Origin: Pseudooctadecabacter jejudonensis
GTDB lineage: Bacteria; Pseudomonadota; Alphaproteobacteria; Rhodobacterales; Rhodobacteraceae
Assembly (NCBI RefSeq): GCF_900172275.1
Contig: NZ_FWFT01000004.1
Span: 124,001 to 188,000 of the forward strand
Length of the DNA stretch: 64,000 nucleotides
Reading direction: 5' to 3'
Positions 55,663 to 64,000 of the stretch are shown here, piece by piece; the first letter of the stretch is position 1, and each line of letters starts with the position of its first letter. Under the pieces are notes generated by a model. The model had not been told where the DNA came from. It did not search any database and worked only from the letters and a program-made list of their open reading frames with translations. The position numbers were made by a program, and so were the translations under genes.

Positions 55663-56538
55663 TTACAGCGCTTCCGCGCCGGAAATGATTTCAATCAGCT
55701 CGTTGGTGATCACAGCCTGACGCGAGCGGTTATATTCGATGGTCAGTTTGTCGATCATCTCACCTGCGTTGCGGGTCGCGTTGTCCATGGCGGACATCCG
55801 CGCGCCCTGCTCCGAGGCGCCGTTTTCAAGCAAGGCCGAGAAGATCGCCGTTGCGACGCCGCGCGGCAGCAGATCGGCCAAGATGGCCTCTTCGCTGGGC
55901 TCGTAGTCGTAAAGCGCGCCGTCCTCAACCTCTGTGCCTTCGGGCACTTCGAACGGGATGACCTGCTGAGCGGTGGGGATCTGTGTCACGACGTTCTGGA
56001 ACTTCGCGTAAAAGATCGTGGCCACATCAAATTCACCGGCGTCAAAACGGTTCAGCACATCGCGAGCGATATCCTGTGCCGTGTCGTAGCCGACGTTTTT
56101 GACTTCGGTCAGGTCCACATGGCCGACAAAGCTGTCTGCCAAATCGCGTTTGATCGCGTCACGGCCTTTCTTGCCGACCGTGATGACCTTGACTGTTTTA
56201 CCAGCCGCCTTCAGCTCAGCCGCATGGGCACGGGCCAATTTGGCGATGTTGCCGTTAAAGCCGCCGCACAGGCCACGTTCTGCTGTCATCACCACCAACA
56301 GGTGCGTCTGATCAGCGCCCGTGCCGGACAGAAGCTTAGGCGCGCCCTCGCTGTCACCAGCCGCCGCTGCAAGGCCCGCCATCACCGCGTTGAAACGCTC
56401 AGTATAGGGGCGGGACATTTCAGCCGCGTCCTGGGCCCGCCGCAGTTTTGCGGCGGCCACCATCTGCATGGCCTTTGTGATCTTGCGGGTCGATTTGACC
56501 GACTCGATCCGATTTTTAAGGTCTTTAAGGTTAGGCAT
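55663..56538 (-). CDS. atpG: F1-ATPase gamma subunit
   Basis: 291 residues. The N-terminal helix [20 protein letters not shown] and C-terminal [20 protein letters not shown] with [20 protein letters not shown] form the rotor coiled coil. The central domain includes [13 protein letters not shown]. It couples Fo rotation to the alpha-beta sites. It follows atpA by 18 bases. Confidence 0.97.
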   Translation of the reverse strand: MPNLKDLKNRIESVKSTRKITKAMQMVAAAKLRRAQDAAEMSRPYTERFNAVMAGLAAAAGDSEGAPKLLSGTGADQTHLLVVMTAERGLCGGFNGNIAKLARAHAAELKAAGKTVKVITVGKKGRDAIKRDLADSFVGHVDLTEVKNVGYDTAQDIARDVLNRFDAGEFDVATIFYAKFQNVVTQIPTAQQVIPFEVPEGTEVEDGALYDYEPSEEAILADLLPRGVATAIFSALLENGASEQGARMSAMDNATRNAGEMIDKLTIEYNRSRQAVITNELIEIISGAEAL

Positions 56539-56556
56539 AGCCTAAATTCCTTTCCC

Positions 56557-58095
56557 TTAGGCGTAATCAGCGGCGAATGCGTCGAGCGCTGCTTTCAGCT
56601 TGTCCGCGGCGTCGCCCTTGATTTTGGGATCTTCGTTCGTGATCCAATCGAGGTCATCAGCGTGGTTGCTGTGCATATGCTTGAGCAGTGCCTCTTCCCA
56701 TGCGCCCACTTCGGACACGTCGACCTTGTCGAGGTAGCCGTTGGTGCCTGCGAAGATGATCACAACGATTTCGGCGTTGGTCAGTGGCGAATACTGCTTT
56801 TGCTTCATCAGCTCTGTCAGACGTGCACCACGGTTCAGCAGCTGCTGGGTGGCGGCGTCAAGATCGGAGCCGAACTGCGCAAAGGCAGCCATTTCGCGGT
56901 ACTGGGCCAGCGACAGTTTAACTGGGCCCGCAACCGAAGACATCGCCTTCGTCTGGGCGGAGGAGCCAACGCGGGACACGGACAGACCAGTGTTCACCGC
57001 AGGACGGATGCCCTGATAAAACAGCTCGGTTTCCAGGAAGATCTGACCGTCGGTGATCGAAATCACGTTTGTCGGAATAAACGCAGACACGTCACCACCT
57101 TGGGTTTCGATGACAGGCAGGGCTGTCAAGGAACCGGCGCCGTTGTCTTCGTTCAGCTTCGCAGAGCGTTCCAGCAGACGTGAGTGGAGGTAGAACACGT
57201 CACCAGGATAGGCTTCGCGGCCTGGTGGGCGACGCAGCAACAGCGACATCTGGCGATAGGCTACAGCCTGCTTGGACAAGTCATCATAGATGATCAGCGC
57301 GTGACGGCCGTTGTCGCGGAAGTGTTCCGCCATGGCTGTCGCAGCATAAGGGGCAAGGAACTGCAGCGGGGCCGGATCGGATGCCGTCGCAGCCACAACG
57401 ATGGAATATTCCATCGCGCCGTTTTCTTCGAGCTTTTTGACAAGCTGGGCCACTGTGGACCGCTTTTGACCCACAGCCACGTACACGCAGTAGAGCTTCT
57501 TGCTCTCGTCGTCGCCCGCAGCTTCGTTGTAGGACTTCTGGTTCAGCATCGTGTCGAGGGCGATGGCTGTTTTACCTGTCTGACGGTCGCCAATGATCAG
57601 CTCTCGCTGGCCGCGGCCAACAGGGATCATCGCGTCCACAGATTTCAGGCCGGTTGCCATAGGCTCGTGCACAGATTTACGTGGGATAATGCCCGGCGCT
57701 TTCACGTCGGCCACGCCGCGCTTTTTCGCCTTGATCGGGCCTTTGCCGTCCAGCGGGTTGCCCAGACCGTCAACAACGCGGCCCAGCAGTTCGTCACCGA
57801 TTGGCACGTCCACAATGGCGTTGGTCCGCTTGACGGTGTCGCCTTCTTTAATGTCTTGGTCGGACCCGAAGATCACAACGCCGACGTTGTCGGCTTCGAG
57901 GTTCAGGGCCATACCCTGAATGCCACCGGGGAATTCGACCATCTCACCGGCCTGGATGTTGTCCAGACCGAAGACGCGCGCAATACCGTCACCGACGGAA
58001 AGAACGCGGCCAACCTCGGCCACTTCGGCGTCCTGGCCGAAGTTCTTGATCTGGTCCTTGAGGATCGCGGAAATTTCCGCAGCTTGGATCGCCAT
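56557..58095 (-). CDS. atpA: F1-ATPase alpha subunit
   Basis: 512 residues. P-loop [32 protein letters not shown], and the arginine-finger region [40 protein letters not shown] at 58095 shares one base with the atpH stop (TAATG). Regulatory, non-catalytic nucleotide sites. Normal length. Confidence 0.99.
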   Translation of the reverse strand: MAIQAAEISAILKDQIKNFGQDAEVAEVGRVLSVGDGIARVFGLDNIQAGEMVEFPGGIQGMALNLEADNVGVVIFGSDQDIKEGDTVKRTNAIVDVPIGDELLGRVVDGLGNPLDGKGPIKAKKRGVADVKAPGIIPRKSVHEPMATGLKSVDAMIPVGRGQRELIIGDRQTGKTAIALDTMLNQKSYNEAAGDDESKKLYCVYVAVGQKRSTVAQLVKKLEENGAMEYSIVVAATASDPAPLQFLAPYAATAMAEHFRDNGRHALIIYDDLSKQAVAYRQMSLLLRRPPGREAYPGDVFYLHSRLLERSAKLNEDNGAGSLTALPVIETQGGDVSAFIPTNVISITDGQIFLETELFYQGIRPAVNTGLSVSRVGSSAQTKAMSSVAGPVKLSLAQYREMAAFAQFGSDLDAATQQLLNRGARLTELMKQKQYSPLTNAEIVVIIFAGTNGYLDKVDVSEVGAWEEALLKHMHSNHADDLDWITNEDPKIKGDAADKLKAALDAFAADYA

Positions 58096-58655
58096 TATCG
58101 GGCCTCTTTCATGGTATTCTGGAGGGCGGCAAGCTTCGCTTTGACCGACGTGTCGATCATCTTGGAGCCTACCTTAACGACAAGACCGCCGATGAGGGAT
58201 TCATCAACGGTCGCATTGATATTCACAGCAGAGCCGATGGACGCCTTGAGCGTCTTGGCCAGCTTGTCTGTCTGCGCTTTGGTCAGGGCCTTGGCAGACA
58301 CCACGTCAGCGGTGACTTCGCCCTTTTCGCGCGCCAGCATGTCACGCAGGGATGCGATCATCTGGGGCACCACGAACAGTCGACGCTTGGACGCCATCAG
58401 CGCCAGCGTGTTGGTCATGGTTTTGGACAGTTTCATTTTCTTTGCAATGGCGGCAATCGCGGCACCCTGTTCATCACGGCTGTACAGCGGGGACGAGATC
58501 AAGGTGCGCAGGTCGTCGCTGCTGTCCAGCGCGGCCGACACGGCATTGATATCTGTTTCAAGACCTTTGAGGCCTTTTGCGTCTTTCGAGATGTCGAAGA
58601 CGGCTGTGGCATAGCGATCAGCGATGCCGGAGGAGATCGAAGCTGGTTCGGACAC
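58095..58655 (-). CDS. atpH: F1-ATPase delta subunit
   Basis: 186 residues from GTG 58655 (read [20 protein letters not shown]), with GGAAGGG at good distance; GTG 58661 would place the ribosome site too near. The OSCP/delta pattern is clear in [37 protein letters not shown] and the C-terminal [20 protein letters not shown]. It joins F1 to the peripheral stalk. First gene of the operon; no Fo genes are nearby, as in other Rhodobacteraceae. Confidence 0.94.
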   Translation of the reverse strand: MSEPASISSGIADRYATAVFDISKDAKGLKGLETDINAVSAALDSSDDLRTLISSPLYSRDEQGAAIAAIAKKMKLSKTMTNTLALMASKRRLFVVPQMIASLRDMLAREKGEVTADVVSAKALTKAQTDKLAKTLKASIGSAVNINATVDESLIGGLVVKVGSKMIDTSVKAKLAALQNTMKEAR

Positions 58656-59013
58656 GTCCACCCTTCCGATGTCTTGGCCCGTCAGTCAGCCTGCGAAAAC
58701 AGGGGTCTGACGGGGCGTTTTGGTCCCCCTGCAACAGCAGAGGCGGTAAAATCAGGGCGGATGTAGCAGAGGGTGTGCGGTGTAGCAACCGCCCATGTCA
58801 CCAAATTATGAACGTATCGAAGGCCTTGATCGGTTGGTGTTTTTCGCCGCCGTTGCTGGGGGTGCGACGGTTTGAGGCACCTTCTTTGGCACACGGGTCG
58901 CACAAATGCGGTCACGCTAGGTCAAATTTGATTCTGATTTGCGACATCGGATCGGACGCCCGCGCCATCTTTGGCAGGCCCAGCGCCGGTTTACACGGGC
59001 ACCGCGCGGCCCC
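58656..59013. other. 358-bp region upstream of atpHAGDC
   Basis: No gene is supported. It must contain the atp promoter on the minus strand and the 3' end of the methyltransferase transcript. A GTAGCA repeat occurs near 58764 and 58782. No hexamer pair stood out. Confidence 0.5.
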
Positions 59014-59760
59014 CTAAACGGGCTTCACCACCGGACCGCCCATGCCTTCCAGAACGCGAAGGGGCTTTTTGACGGCTTCTGTCAGGCCCGGTCGTTTGGG
59101 TTGCGGCACTTGCTTTGTCACCTCAACCATCAAGACGCCCCCTGCGGTGAAAAGCGGCAAATGCCGCCCCGACCGTTCCATCGCACCTGCCATTTTGCGC
59201 CAAATGCGCCGGGATGAGGGGGGCTGGTACAGGGTCGACAACGTGTGCGTCGGGATAAGGCCCGTGTCTCGCAACTGCTGTTCCAGCTGGCCCAATGAAT
59301 ACGGACGGCCAAACCCGAACGGCGTCCGGTCCGACCGCGACCAAAGCCCCGCACGATTGGGCACGATGAACACCGCCCTGCCCTGCGGCGCAAGAACCCG
59401 CCAGCATTCATCAAGCAACGCCAAGGGATGCTCTGACGTTTCTAGCCCGTGCATCAAAACCAGTTTGTCCACCACCCCGGACGCCACGGGCCATAAGGTG
59501 TCCTCACACAGCACACTCACGTTTGGCGCATCCGCAGGCCACGGCATCACCCCTTGTGGCCCCGGCATCAGGCCAATGACCCGCCGCGCGTCCGTCAGAA
59601 ACGGACGCAGCAAGGGCACGGCAAACCCATAGCCCACAACCGTCTCTCGCGTTGCTTTCGGCCAAAGTTGCACCAGTTCGTCCCGCACAACCTTTTGTGC
59701 CGCACGCCCCAACGGACTGCGGTAATAGAATTCGCGAAGATCATGCACGTCCAGATGCAT
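59014..59760 (-). CDS. Class I SAM-dependent methyltransferase
   Basis: 248 residues from ATG 59760 ([20 protein letters not shown]). The Rossmann motif I is degenerate, [20 protein letters not shown], and the methyltransferase-11 pattern continues [40 protein letters not shown]. The N-terminus and the [11 protein letters not shown] region resemble a family seen in Rhodobacteraceae next to gloB, but the substrate is unknown. It is divergent from gloB with 61 bp between. Confidence 0.85.
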   Translation of the reverse strand: MHLDVHDLREFYYRSPLGRAAQKVVRDELVQLWPKATRETVVGYGFAVPLLRPFLTDARRVIGLMPGPQGVMPWPADAPNVSVLCEDTLWPVASGVVDKLVLMHGLETSEHPLALLDECWRVLAPQGRAVFIVPNRAGLWSRSDRTPFGFGRPYSLGQLEQQLRDTGLIPTHTLSTLYQPPSSRRIWRKMAGAMERSGRHLPLFTAGGVLMVEVTKQVPQPKRPGLTEAVKKPLRVLEGMGGPVVKPV

Positions 59761-59821
59761 TGCCGATCCCTGGCATTTGGTCAAAACTGATCCCACCATA
59801 GCAAGACCGGACCCAAGCGCC

Positions 59822-60583
59822 ATGCCTCTCACACTTTTGACAATCCCTTGCCTCGAGGACAATTACGCCTTTCTGCTGCACAACCCAGACACAGGTGAGA
59901 CGTTGCTTGTCGACGCGCCCGAGCCCGCGCCCATTCAAGCCACCCTTGATGTGCAAGGCTGGACGTTGACCGATATTTTGCTGACCCATCATCACTGGGA
60001 TCATGTGGATGGTCTGGACCCCTTGCGCGCTGACACCCGCGTTATTGGTGCCAGTGCCGACGCCCACCGCCTGCCGCCGCTGGATCTGGCGGTGGCCGAG
60101 GGCGACCGCCTGACCATCTGTGGGGAAGAGGCCGAGGTCTTTGATGTGTCCGGCCATACCGTGGGCCACATCGCCGTTTACTTTCCCAAATCCGGCATCG
60201 TGTTCACCGCCGACAGTTTGATGGCCCTTGGATGTGGCCGACTGTTCGAAGGGACGCCCGCACAAATGTGGGACAGCCTGCAGAAACTGCGCGCGCTTCC
60301 GGACGACACCCGTGTGTGTTCGGGCCACGAATACACCCAGACCAACGCCCGCTTTGCGCTGACCATTGAACCGAACAATCCAGACCTTATATCGCGGTCA
60401 GACGCAGTGGCCGCCGCCCGATCAAAGGGGGAGGCCACAGTTCCTTCAACGTTAGCTTTAGAAAAACAAACAAACCCATTTCTGCGGGCCGATGTGCCCG
60501 CGTTGAAAAAAGCCGTCGGCATGCCCGACGCCCCCCCGGCTGAGGTCTTTGCCCATGTTCGCAAAAAACGTGACGCTTTCTAA
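59822..60583 (+). CDS. gloB: Hydroxyacylglutathione hydrolase (glyoxalase II)
   Basis: 253 residues from [20 protein letters not shown]. The metallo-beta-lactamase zinc motif is [10 protein letters not shown]; further ligands are in [32 protein letters not shown] and [14 protein letters not shown]; the C-terminal NPFLRAD is typical of glyoxalase II. It hydrolyses S-lactoylglutathione to lactate and glutathione. It precedes clpA by about 212 bp. Confidence 0.96.
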   Translation: MPLTLLTIPCLEDNYAFLLHNPDTGETLLVDAPEPAPIQATLDVQGWTLTDILLTHHHWDHVDGLDPLRADTRVIGASADAHRLPPLDLAVAEGDRLTICGEEAEVFDVSGHTVGHIAVYFPKSGIVFTADSLMALGCGRLFEGTPAQMWDSLQKLRALPDDTRVCSGHEYTQTNARFALTIEPNNPDLISRSDAVAAARSKGEATVPSTLALEKQTNPFLRADVPALKKAVGMPDAPPAEVFAHVRKKRDAF

Positions 60584-60795
60584 GATGCTGAAAAACTCGG
60601 CAACCCCCTGAAAAGATGCAGGTTTGGGCCACAGCATCACCCAATGTAACAGACATGTGGCAATTTTTTCCTTGAAGCTGCGGAAAATAAGCCAAAACTT
60701 AACCTTAAGAGGCCACGGTAATGTCGGGCCGACGGTCCACCCTGTTTTCGGGCCAAAGATCCCCGGCAAGACCCCGATCAAGAGGAGCACGCAAG

Positions 60796-63117
60796 GTGCC
60801 ATCATTCTCGACCACGCTTGAGCAGTCCATTCACTCCGCCTTGGCGATTGCGAACGCGCGCAAACATGAACTGGCCACATTGGAGCATCTGTTGTTGGCC
60901 CTGCTGGACGAACCGGACGCCGCCCGCGTGATGCAAGCCTGTTCAGTCAATCTCGATGATCTGCGCAAAACGCTTGAGGACTTTATCGACGACGACCTGT
61001 CCACCCTCGTGACCGAGGTTGAGGGATCCGAGGCCGTGCCAACGGCCGCATTCCAGCGCGTCATCCAGCGCGCCGCGATCCATGTGCAGTCGTCAGGCCG
61101 GACGGAAGTGACCGGTGCGAATGTGCTGGTCGCCATCTTTGCAGAACGCGAAAGCAACGCGGCCTATTTCCTGCAAGATCAGGATATGACCCGTTACGAT
61201 GCTGTGAATTTCATCGCCCACGGTGTCGCCAAAGACCCCGCTTTCGGGGAAAGCCGCCCCGTCTCGGGCGCCCCGTCCATCGAAGATGAGGCTGAGGCAA
61301 CCGCGGAAGGTAGCAAAGAAGAATCCGCGTTGGCAAAATACTGCGTGGACCTGAACGAGAAAGCCAAGAAGGGCGATGTCGACCCGCTGATCGGGCGCAG
61401 CCATGAGGTTGAACGCTGCGTGCAGGTGCTGTGCCGCCGCCGCAAAAACAACCCGCTGTTGGTCGGCGACCCAGGCGTCGGTAAAACCGCCATCGCTGAG
61501 GGCCTGGCCAAGAAAGTTGTTGAAGGCGAAGTGCCTGAGGTTTTGGGCGAAACCACCATCTATTCTCTGGACATGGGCGCATTGCTCGCCGGGACGCGTT
61601 ATCGCGGAGATTTCGAAGAACGGTTGAAGGCCGTAATGACCGAAATGGAAGAGCACGACGATGCAGTCCTGTTCATCGACGAAATCCACACCGTGATTGG
61701 TGCAGGTGCGACCTCTGGTGGCGCGATGGATGCCTCCAACCTGCTCAAGCCCGCGCTTCAGGGCGGCAAATTGCGCTGCATGGGGTCCACCACCTACAAG
61801 GAATTCCGCCAACATTTTGAGAAAGACCGCGCGCTGAGCCGTCGTTTCCAGAAGATCGACGTCACCGAACCTTCGGTCGAGGACAGCATCAAGATCCTCA
61901 AAGGCCTCAAGCCATATTTTGAAGATCACCATCAGATCAAATACACGGCCGATGCGATCAAAACGGCTGTTGAATTGGCCGCGCGCTACATCAACGACCG
62001 CAAGCTGCCCGACAAAGCCATCGACGTGATCGACGAGGCAGGTGCGGCACAACATCTGGTCACCGAAAGCAAACGCCGCAAAACCATCGGCGCCAAAGAG
62101 ATCGAGGCTGTCGTGGCCAAGATCGCGCGCATTCCACCAAAGAACGTCAGCAAAGACGATGCAGAGGTGCTGAAAGACCTCGAGGCATCGCTGAAACGCG
62201 TCGTGTTTGGCCAGGATCAAGCCATCGAAGCCTTGTCCTCCGCCATCAAACTGGCCCGCGCAGGCCTGCGTGAACCTGAAAAGCCCATCGGCAACTATCT
62301 GTTCGCCGGCCCGACCGGTGTGGGCAAAACGGAAGTGGCAAAACAACTGGCCGACACGTTGGGTGTTGAATTGCTGCGCTTTGATATGTCCGAATATATG
62401 GAGAAACACGCGGTCTCTCGCCTGATCGGTGCGCCTCCGGGATATGTGGGGTTTGATCAGGGCGGCATGTTGACCGACGGTGTCGACCAAAACCCGCACT
62501 GCGTTCTGCTGCTGGATGAAATGGAAAAGGCCCACCCTGACGTCTACAACATCCTGTTGCAGGTCATGGACGCCGGTAAGCTGACGGATCACAATGGCCG
62601 GACCACGGATTTCCGGAATGTGATCATTATCATGACCTCCAACGCGGGCGCGTCCGAAATGGCAAAATCCGCCATCGGCTTTGGCCGGGATCGCCGCACG
62701 GGTGAGGATACGGCGGCGATTGAGAAAACATTCACGCCGGAATTCCGCAACCGTTTGGATGCTGTCGTCAGCTTCGCTCCATTGGGTCAGGACGTCATCT
62801 TGCAGGTGGTCGAAAAGTTCGTGCTGCAACTCGAAGCGCAACTGATGGACCGTAACGTGTCAATCGAACTCACAAAGCCCGCCGCCGAGTGGCTGGCTGA
62901 AAAGGGGTATGATGATCGCATGGGTGCCCGCCCCTTGGGTCGCGTGATCCAAGAGCATATCAAAAAGCCGCTGGCCGAAGAATTGCTGTTCGGCCAGCTG
63001 GCAAAAGGTGGTCTCGTGAAAGTCGGCGTGAAGAAGGGCGAACTTGATCTGCAGATCGAACCGCCGGAGAATGCCCGCATCTCAAACGACAAACCCCCAC
63101 TGCTCGCTGCAGATTGA
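60796..63117 (+). CDS. clpA: ClpA, ATPase subunit of ClpAP protease
   Basis: 773 residues from GTG 60796 (PSFSTTLEQSIHSALAIANA), with GAGGAG eight bases before; the longer frame to 60721 is not family sequence. The N-domain includes KHELATLEHLLLALLDEPDA. Two AAA+ modules carry GDPGVGKTAIAEGLAKKVVE and FAGPTGVGKTEVAKQLADTL, with Walker [21 protein letters not shown]. The IGF-type loop for ClpP is AKSAIGFGRDR. It unfolds substrates for ClpP. clpS is not seen here. Confidence 0.97.
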   Translation: MPSFSTTLEQSIHSALAIANARKHELATLEHLLLALLDEPDAARVMQACSVNLDDLRKTLEDFIDDDLSTLVTEVEGSEAVPTAAFQRVIQRAAIHVQSSGRTEVTGANVLVAIFAERESNAAYFLQDQDMTRYDAVNFIAHGVAKDPAFGESRPVSGAPSIEDEAEATAEGSKEESALAKYCVDLNEKAKKGDVDPLIGRSHEVERCVQVLCRRRKNNPLLVGDPGVGKTAIAEGLAKKVVEGEVPEVLGETTIYSLDMGALLAGTRYRGDFEERLKAVMTEMEEHDDAVLFIDEIHTVIGAGATSGGAMDASNLLKPALQGGKLRCMGSTTYKEFRQHFEKDRALSRRFQKIDVTEPSVEDSIKILKGLKPYFEDHHQIKYTADAIKTAVELAARYINDRKLPDKAIDVIDEAGAAQHLVTESKRRKTIGAKEIEAVVAKIARIPPKNVSKDDAEVLKDLEASLKRVVFGQDQAIEALSSAIKLARAGLREPEKPIGNYLFAGPTGVGKTEVAKQLADTLGVELLRFDMSEYMEKHAVSRLIGAPPGYVGFDQGGMLTDGVDQNPHCVLLLDEMEKAHPDVYNILLQVMDAGKLTDHNGRTTDFRNVIIIMTSNAGASEMAKSAIGFGRDRRTGEDTAAIEKTFTPEFRNRLDAVVSFAPLGQDVILQVVEKFVLQLEAQLMDRNVSIELTKPAAEWLAEKGYDDRMGARPLGRVIQEHIKKPLAEELLFGQLAKGGLVKVGVKKGELDLQIEPPENARISNDKPPLLAAD

Positions 63118-64000
63118 GACGGCTCGCTCCAGTGATCATCTCCTGCGCCATGCCCGCCATGGCGCAGGACTTTTTGTTGGATGTACCGGTCGACTGCACC
63201 TTGGGCACCACATGCTACATCCAAAATTACGTCGATCAGGACTCCGGGCCAGGTGCCATCAATTTCATGTGCGGCGGGCTGACCTATGACGGGCATCAAG
63301 GCACCGATTTCGCAGTCCCCACCCTTCGGGATATGAACGAGGGCATCAACGTTCTCGCTGCAGCCGCAGGCACCGTCACAGGGGTCCGCGACGGAATGGA
63401 TGATGTCCTTTACACAGAAGAAAATGCCGCAAACCTACGGGGCCGCGATTGCGGAAATGGCGTGGTGTTGCGCCATGATAACGGATGGGAAACCCAATAT
63501 TGCCACTTGGCGCTGGGCTCCGTCACCGTGACCACCGGTGATTTCGTGGCGTCGGGCACACCTTTAGGCCAAATCGGCTTATCCGGCCGCACCCAATTCC
63601 CTCACGTCCATCTAACAGTGCGACAAAACGGTGTGGTCGTTGATCCGTTCGACCCCAATGAAGACGCCAGCTGCACCGCCCCAAATGTCGCGACCCTGTG
63701 GGCAGATCCTCTTGCGTCGCCGCAAGGCGGGATGCTGGCGTCAGGGTTCAGCACTGGCATCCCGGAGTACAGTGACGTCAAAGCAGGCACCGCGTCCGCT
63801 GAGGTCTTGTCCCCAACAGCCCCCATCGTCGTTTGGGGCTATGCCTTCGGCGCCCGCCCCGATGATGTGATGTCCATCGAAATCAATGGCCCTCTCGGGC
63901 CCATTTTCTATACCGAGAACACGCTGGACCGCGAACAAGCCCTGGTCTTTCGCGCAGGCGGACGAAACCCACCAGAGGACGGATGGCCATCCGGATTGTA
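63114..64000 (+). CDS. Secreted M23 peptidase (LytM-type), cut by window edge
   Basis: At least 295 codons, open at the right edge. I start it at TTG 63114, which overlaps the clpA stop and gives the signal peptide MRRLAPVIISCAMPAMAQDF; GTG 63132 is an alternative. The M23 zinc motif is GHQGTDFAVPT, the second block HVHLTVRQNG, and QYCHLALGSVTV lies between. Metalloendopeptidases of this type cut peptidoglycan peptides, or act as inactive activators. The overlap suggests coupling with clpA. Confidence 0.85.
   Translation, partial: MRRLAPVIISCAMPAMAQDFLLDVPVDCTLGTTCYIQNYVDQDSGPGAINFMCGGLTYDGHQGTDFAVPTLRDMNEGINVLAAAAGTVTGVRDGMDDVLYTEENAANLRGRDCGNGVVLRHDNGWETQYCHLALGSVTVTTGDFVASGTPLGQIGLSGRTQFPHVHLTVRQNGVVVDPFDPNEDASCTAPNVATLWADPLASPQGGMLASGFSTGIPEYSDVKAGTASAEVLSPTAPIVVWGYAFGARPDDVMSIEINGPLGPIFYTENTLDREQALVFRAGGRNPPEDGWPSGL

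Noticed and set aside
61093-62841. 582-codon open frame on the minus strand
   Set aside because: Antisense shadow of clpA; no family motif and no ribosome site.

Overview
The window reads as chromosome of a marine alphaproteobacterium of the Rhodobacteraceae (Roseobacter group). The evidence is gene order and family content: ruvC-ruvA-ruvB next to ybgC-tolQ, an F1-only atpHAGDC operon without Fo genes, groESL behind a CIRCE element, phosphatidylcholine synthase, a DUF1127 protein, an Hsp20/DUF1150 pair and a GC-rich codon pattern. No rRNA, tRNA, CRISPR array, transposase or prophage gene was seen. The content is mostly housekeeping, so the novelty lies in control regions and in one unusual fusion.

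Layout. 1-4 kb: start of the tol cluster (tolQ, ybgC, a conserved unknown) and ruvCAB, all on the minus strand. 4-10 kb: DUF1127, prmA with an MFS transporter, a small DUF6958-like protein, priA. 10-13.7 kb: transaldolase, DUF484-xerC, pcs, ogt. 13.7-17.3 kb: ileS, preceded by a putative Ile-rich leader peptide with a hairpin, then ubiK. 17.4-25.4 kb: lgt-midA-pgeF operon, a Hint-like protein, Lrp regulator, trxB and a short run of unknowns. 25.4-29.5 kb: a MarR-type winged helix fused to sulfate adenylyltransferase/APS kinase behind palindromic operators, an aspartoacylase-like protein, DUF1150 and Hsp20 with a heat-shock promoter. 29.6-35.6 kb: purEK, lipase-like hydrolase, Nudix protein, a triplicated 93-bp terminator cassette, groESL. 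35.6-43.5 kb: MHYT-GGDEF-EAL protein, a small gene with leader ORF and giant terminal hairpin, TraB/GumN, DUF2161, PpaC, DUF4394, aldo-keto reductase. 43.7-50.6 kb: HAD hydrolase, MaoC hydratase, ribF-ycgN-threonine aldolase, hydrolase/isomerase pair, prs, H-type lectin. 50.7-64 kb: Tet-type MFS, SGNH hydrolase, IspZ-like protein, the F1-ATPase operon, methyltransferase, gloB, clpA and a truncated M23 peptidase.

Most notable: (i) the regulator-enzyme fusion at 25579-27672 with inverted repeats just upstream; (ii) the 16-codon Ile-rich ORF in front of ileS; (iii) a dispersed 3' element, eight copies, each downstream of a gene and in that gene's orientation; (iv) AAAATTC/GAATTTT palindromes at gene ends; (v) the 93-bp terminator repeats between a Nudix gene and groEL; (vi) a 23-bp perfect hairpin that includes the end of a coding region.
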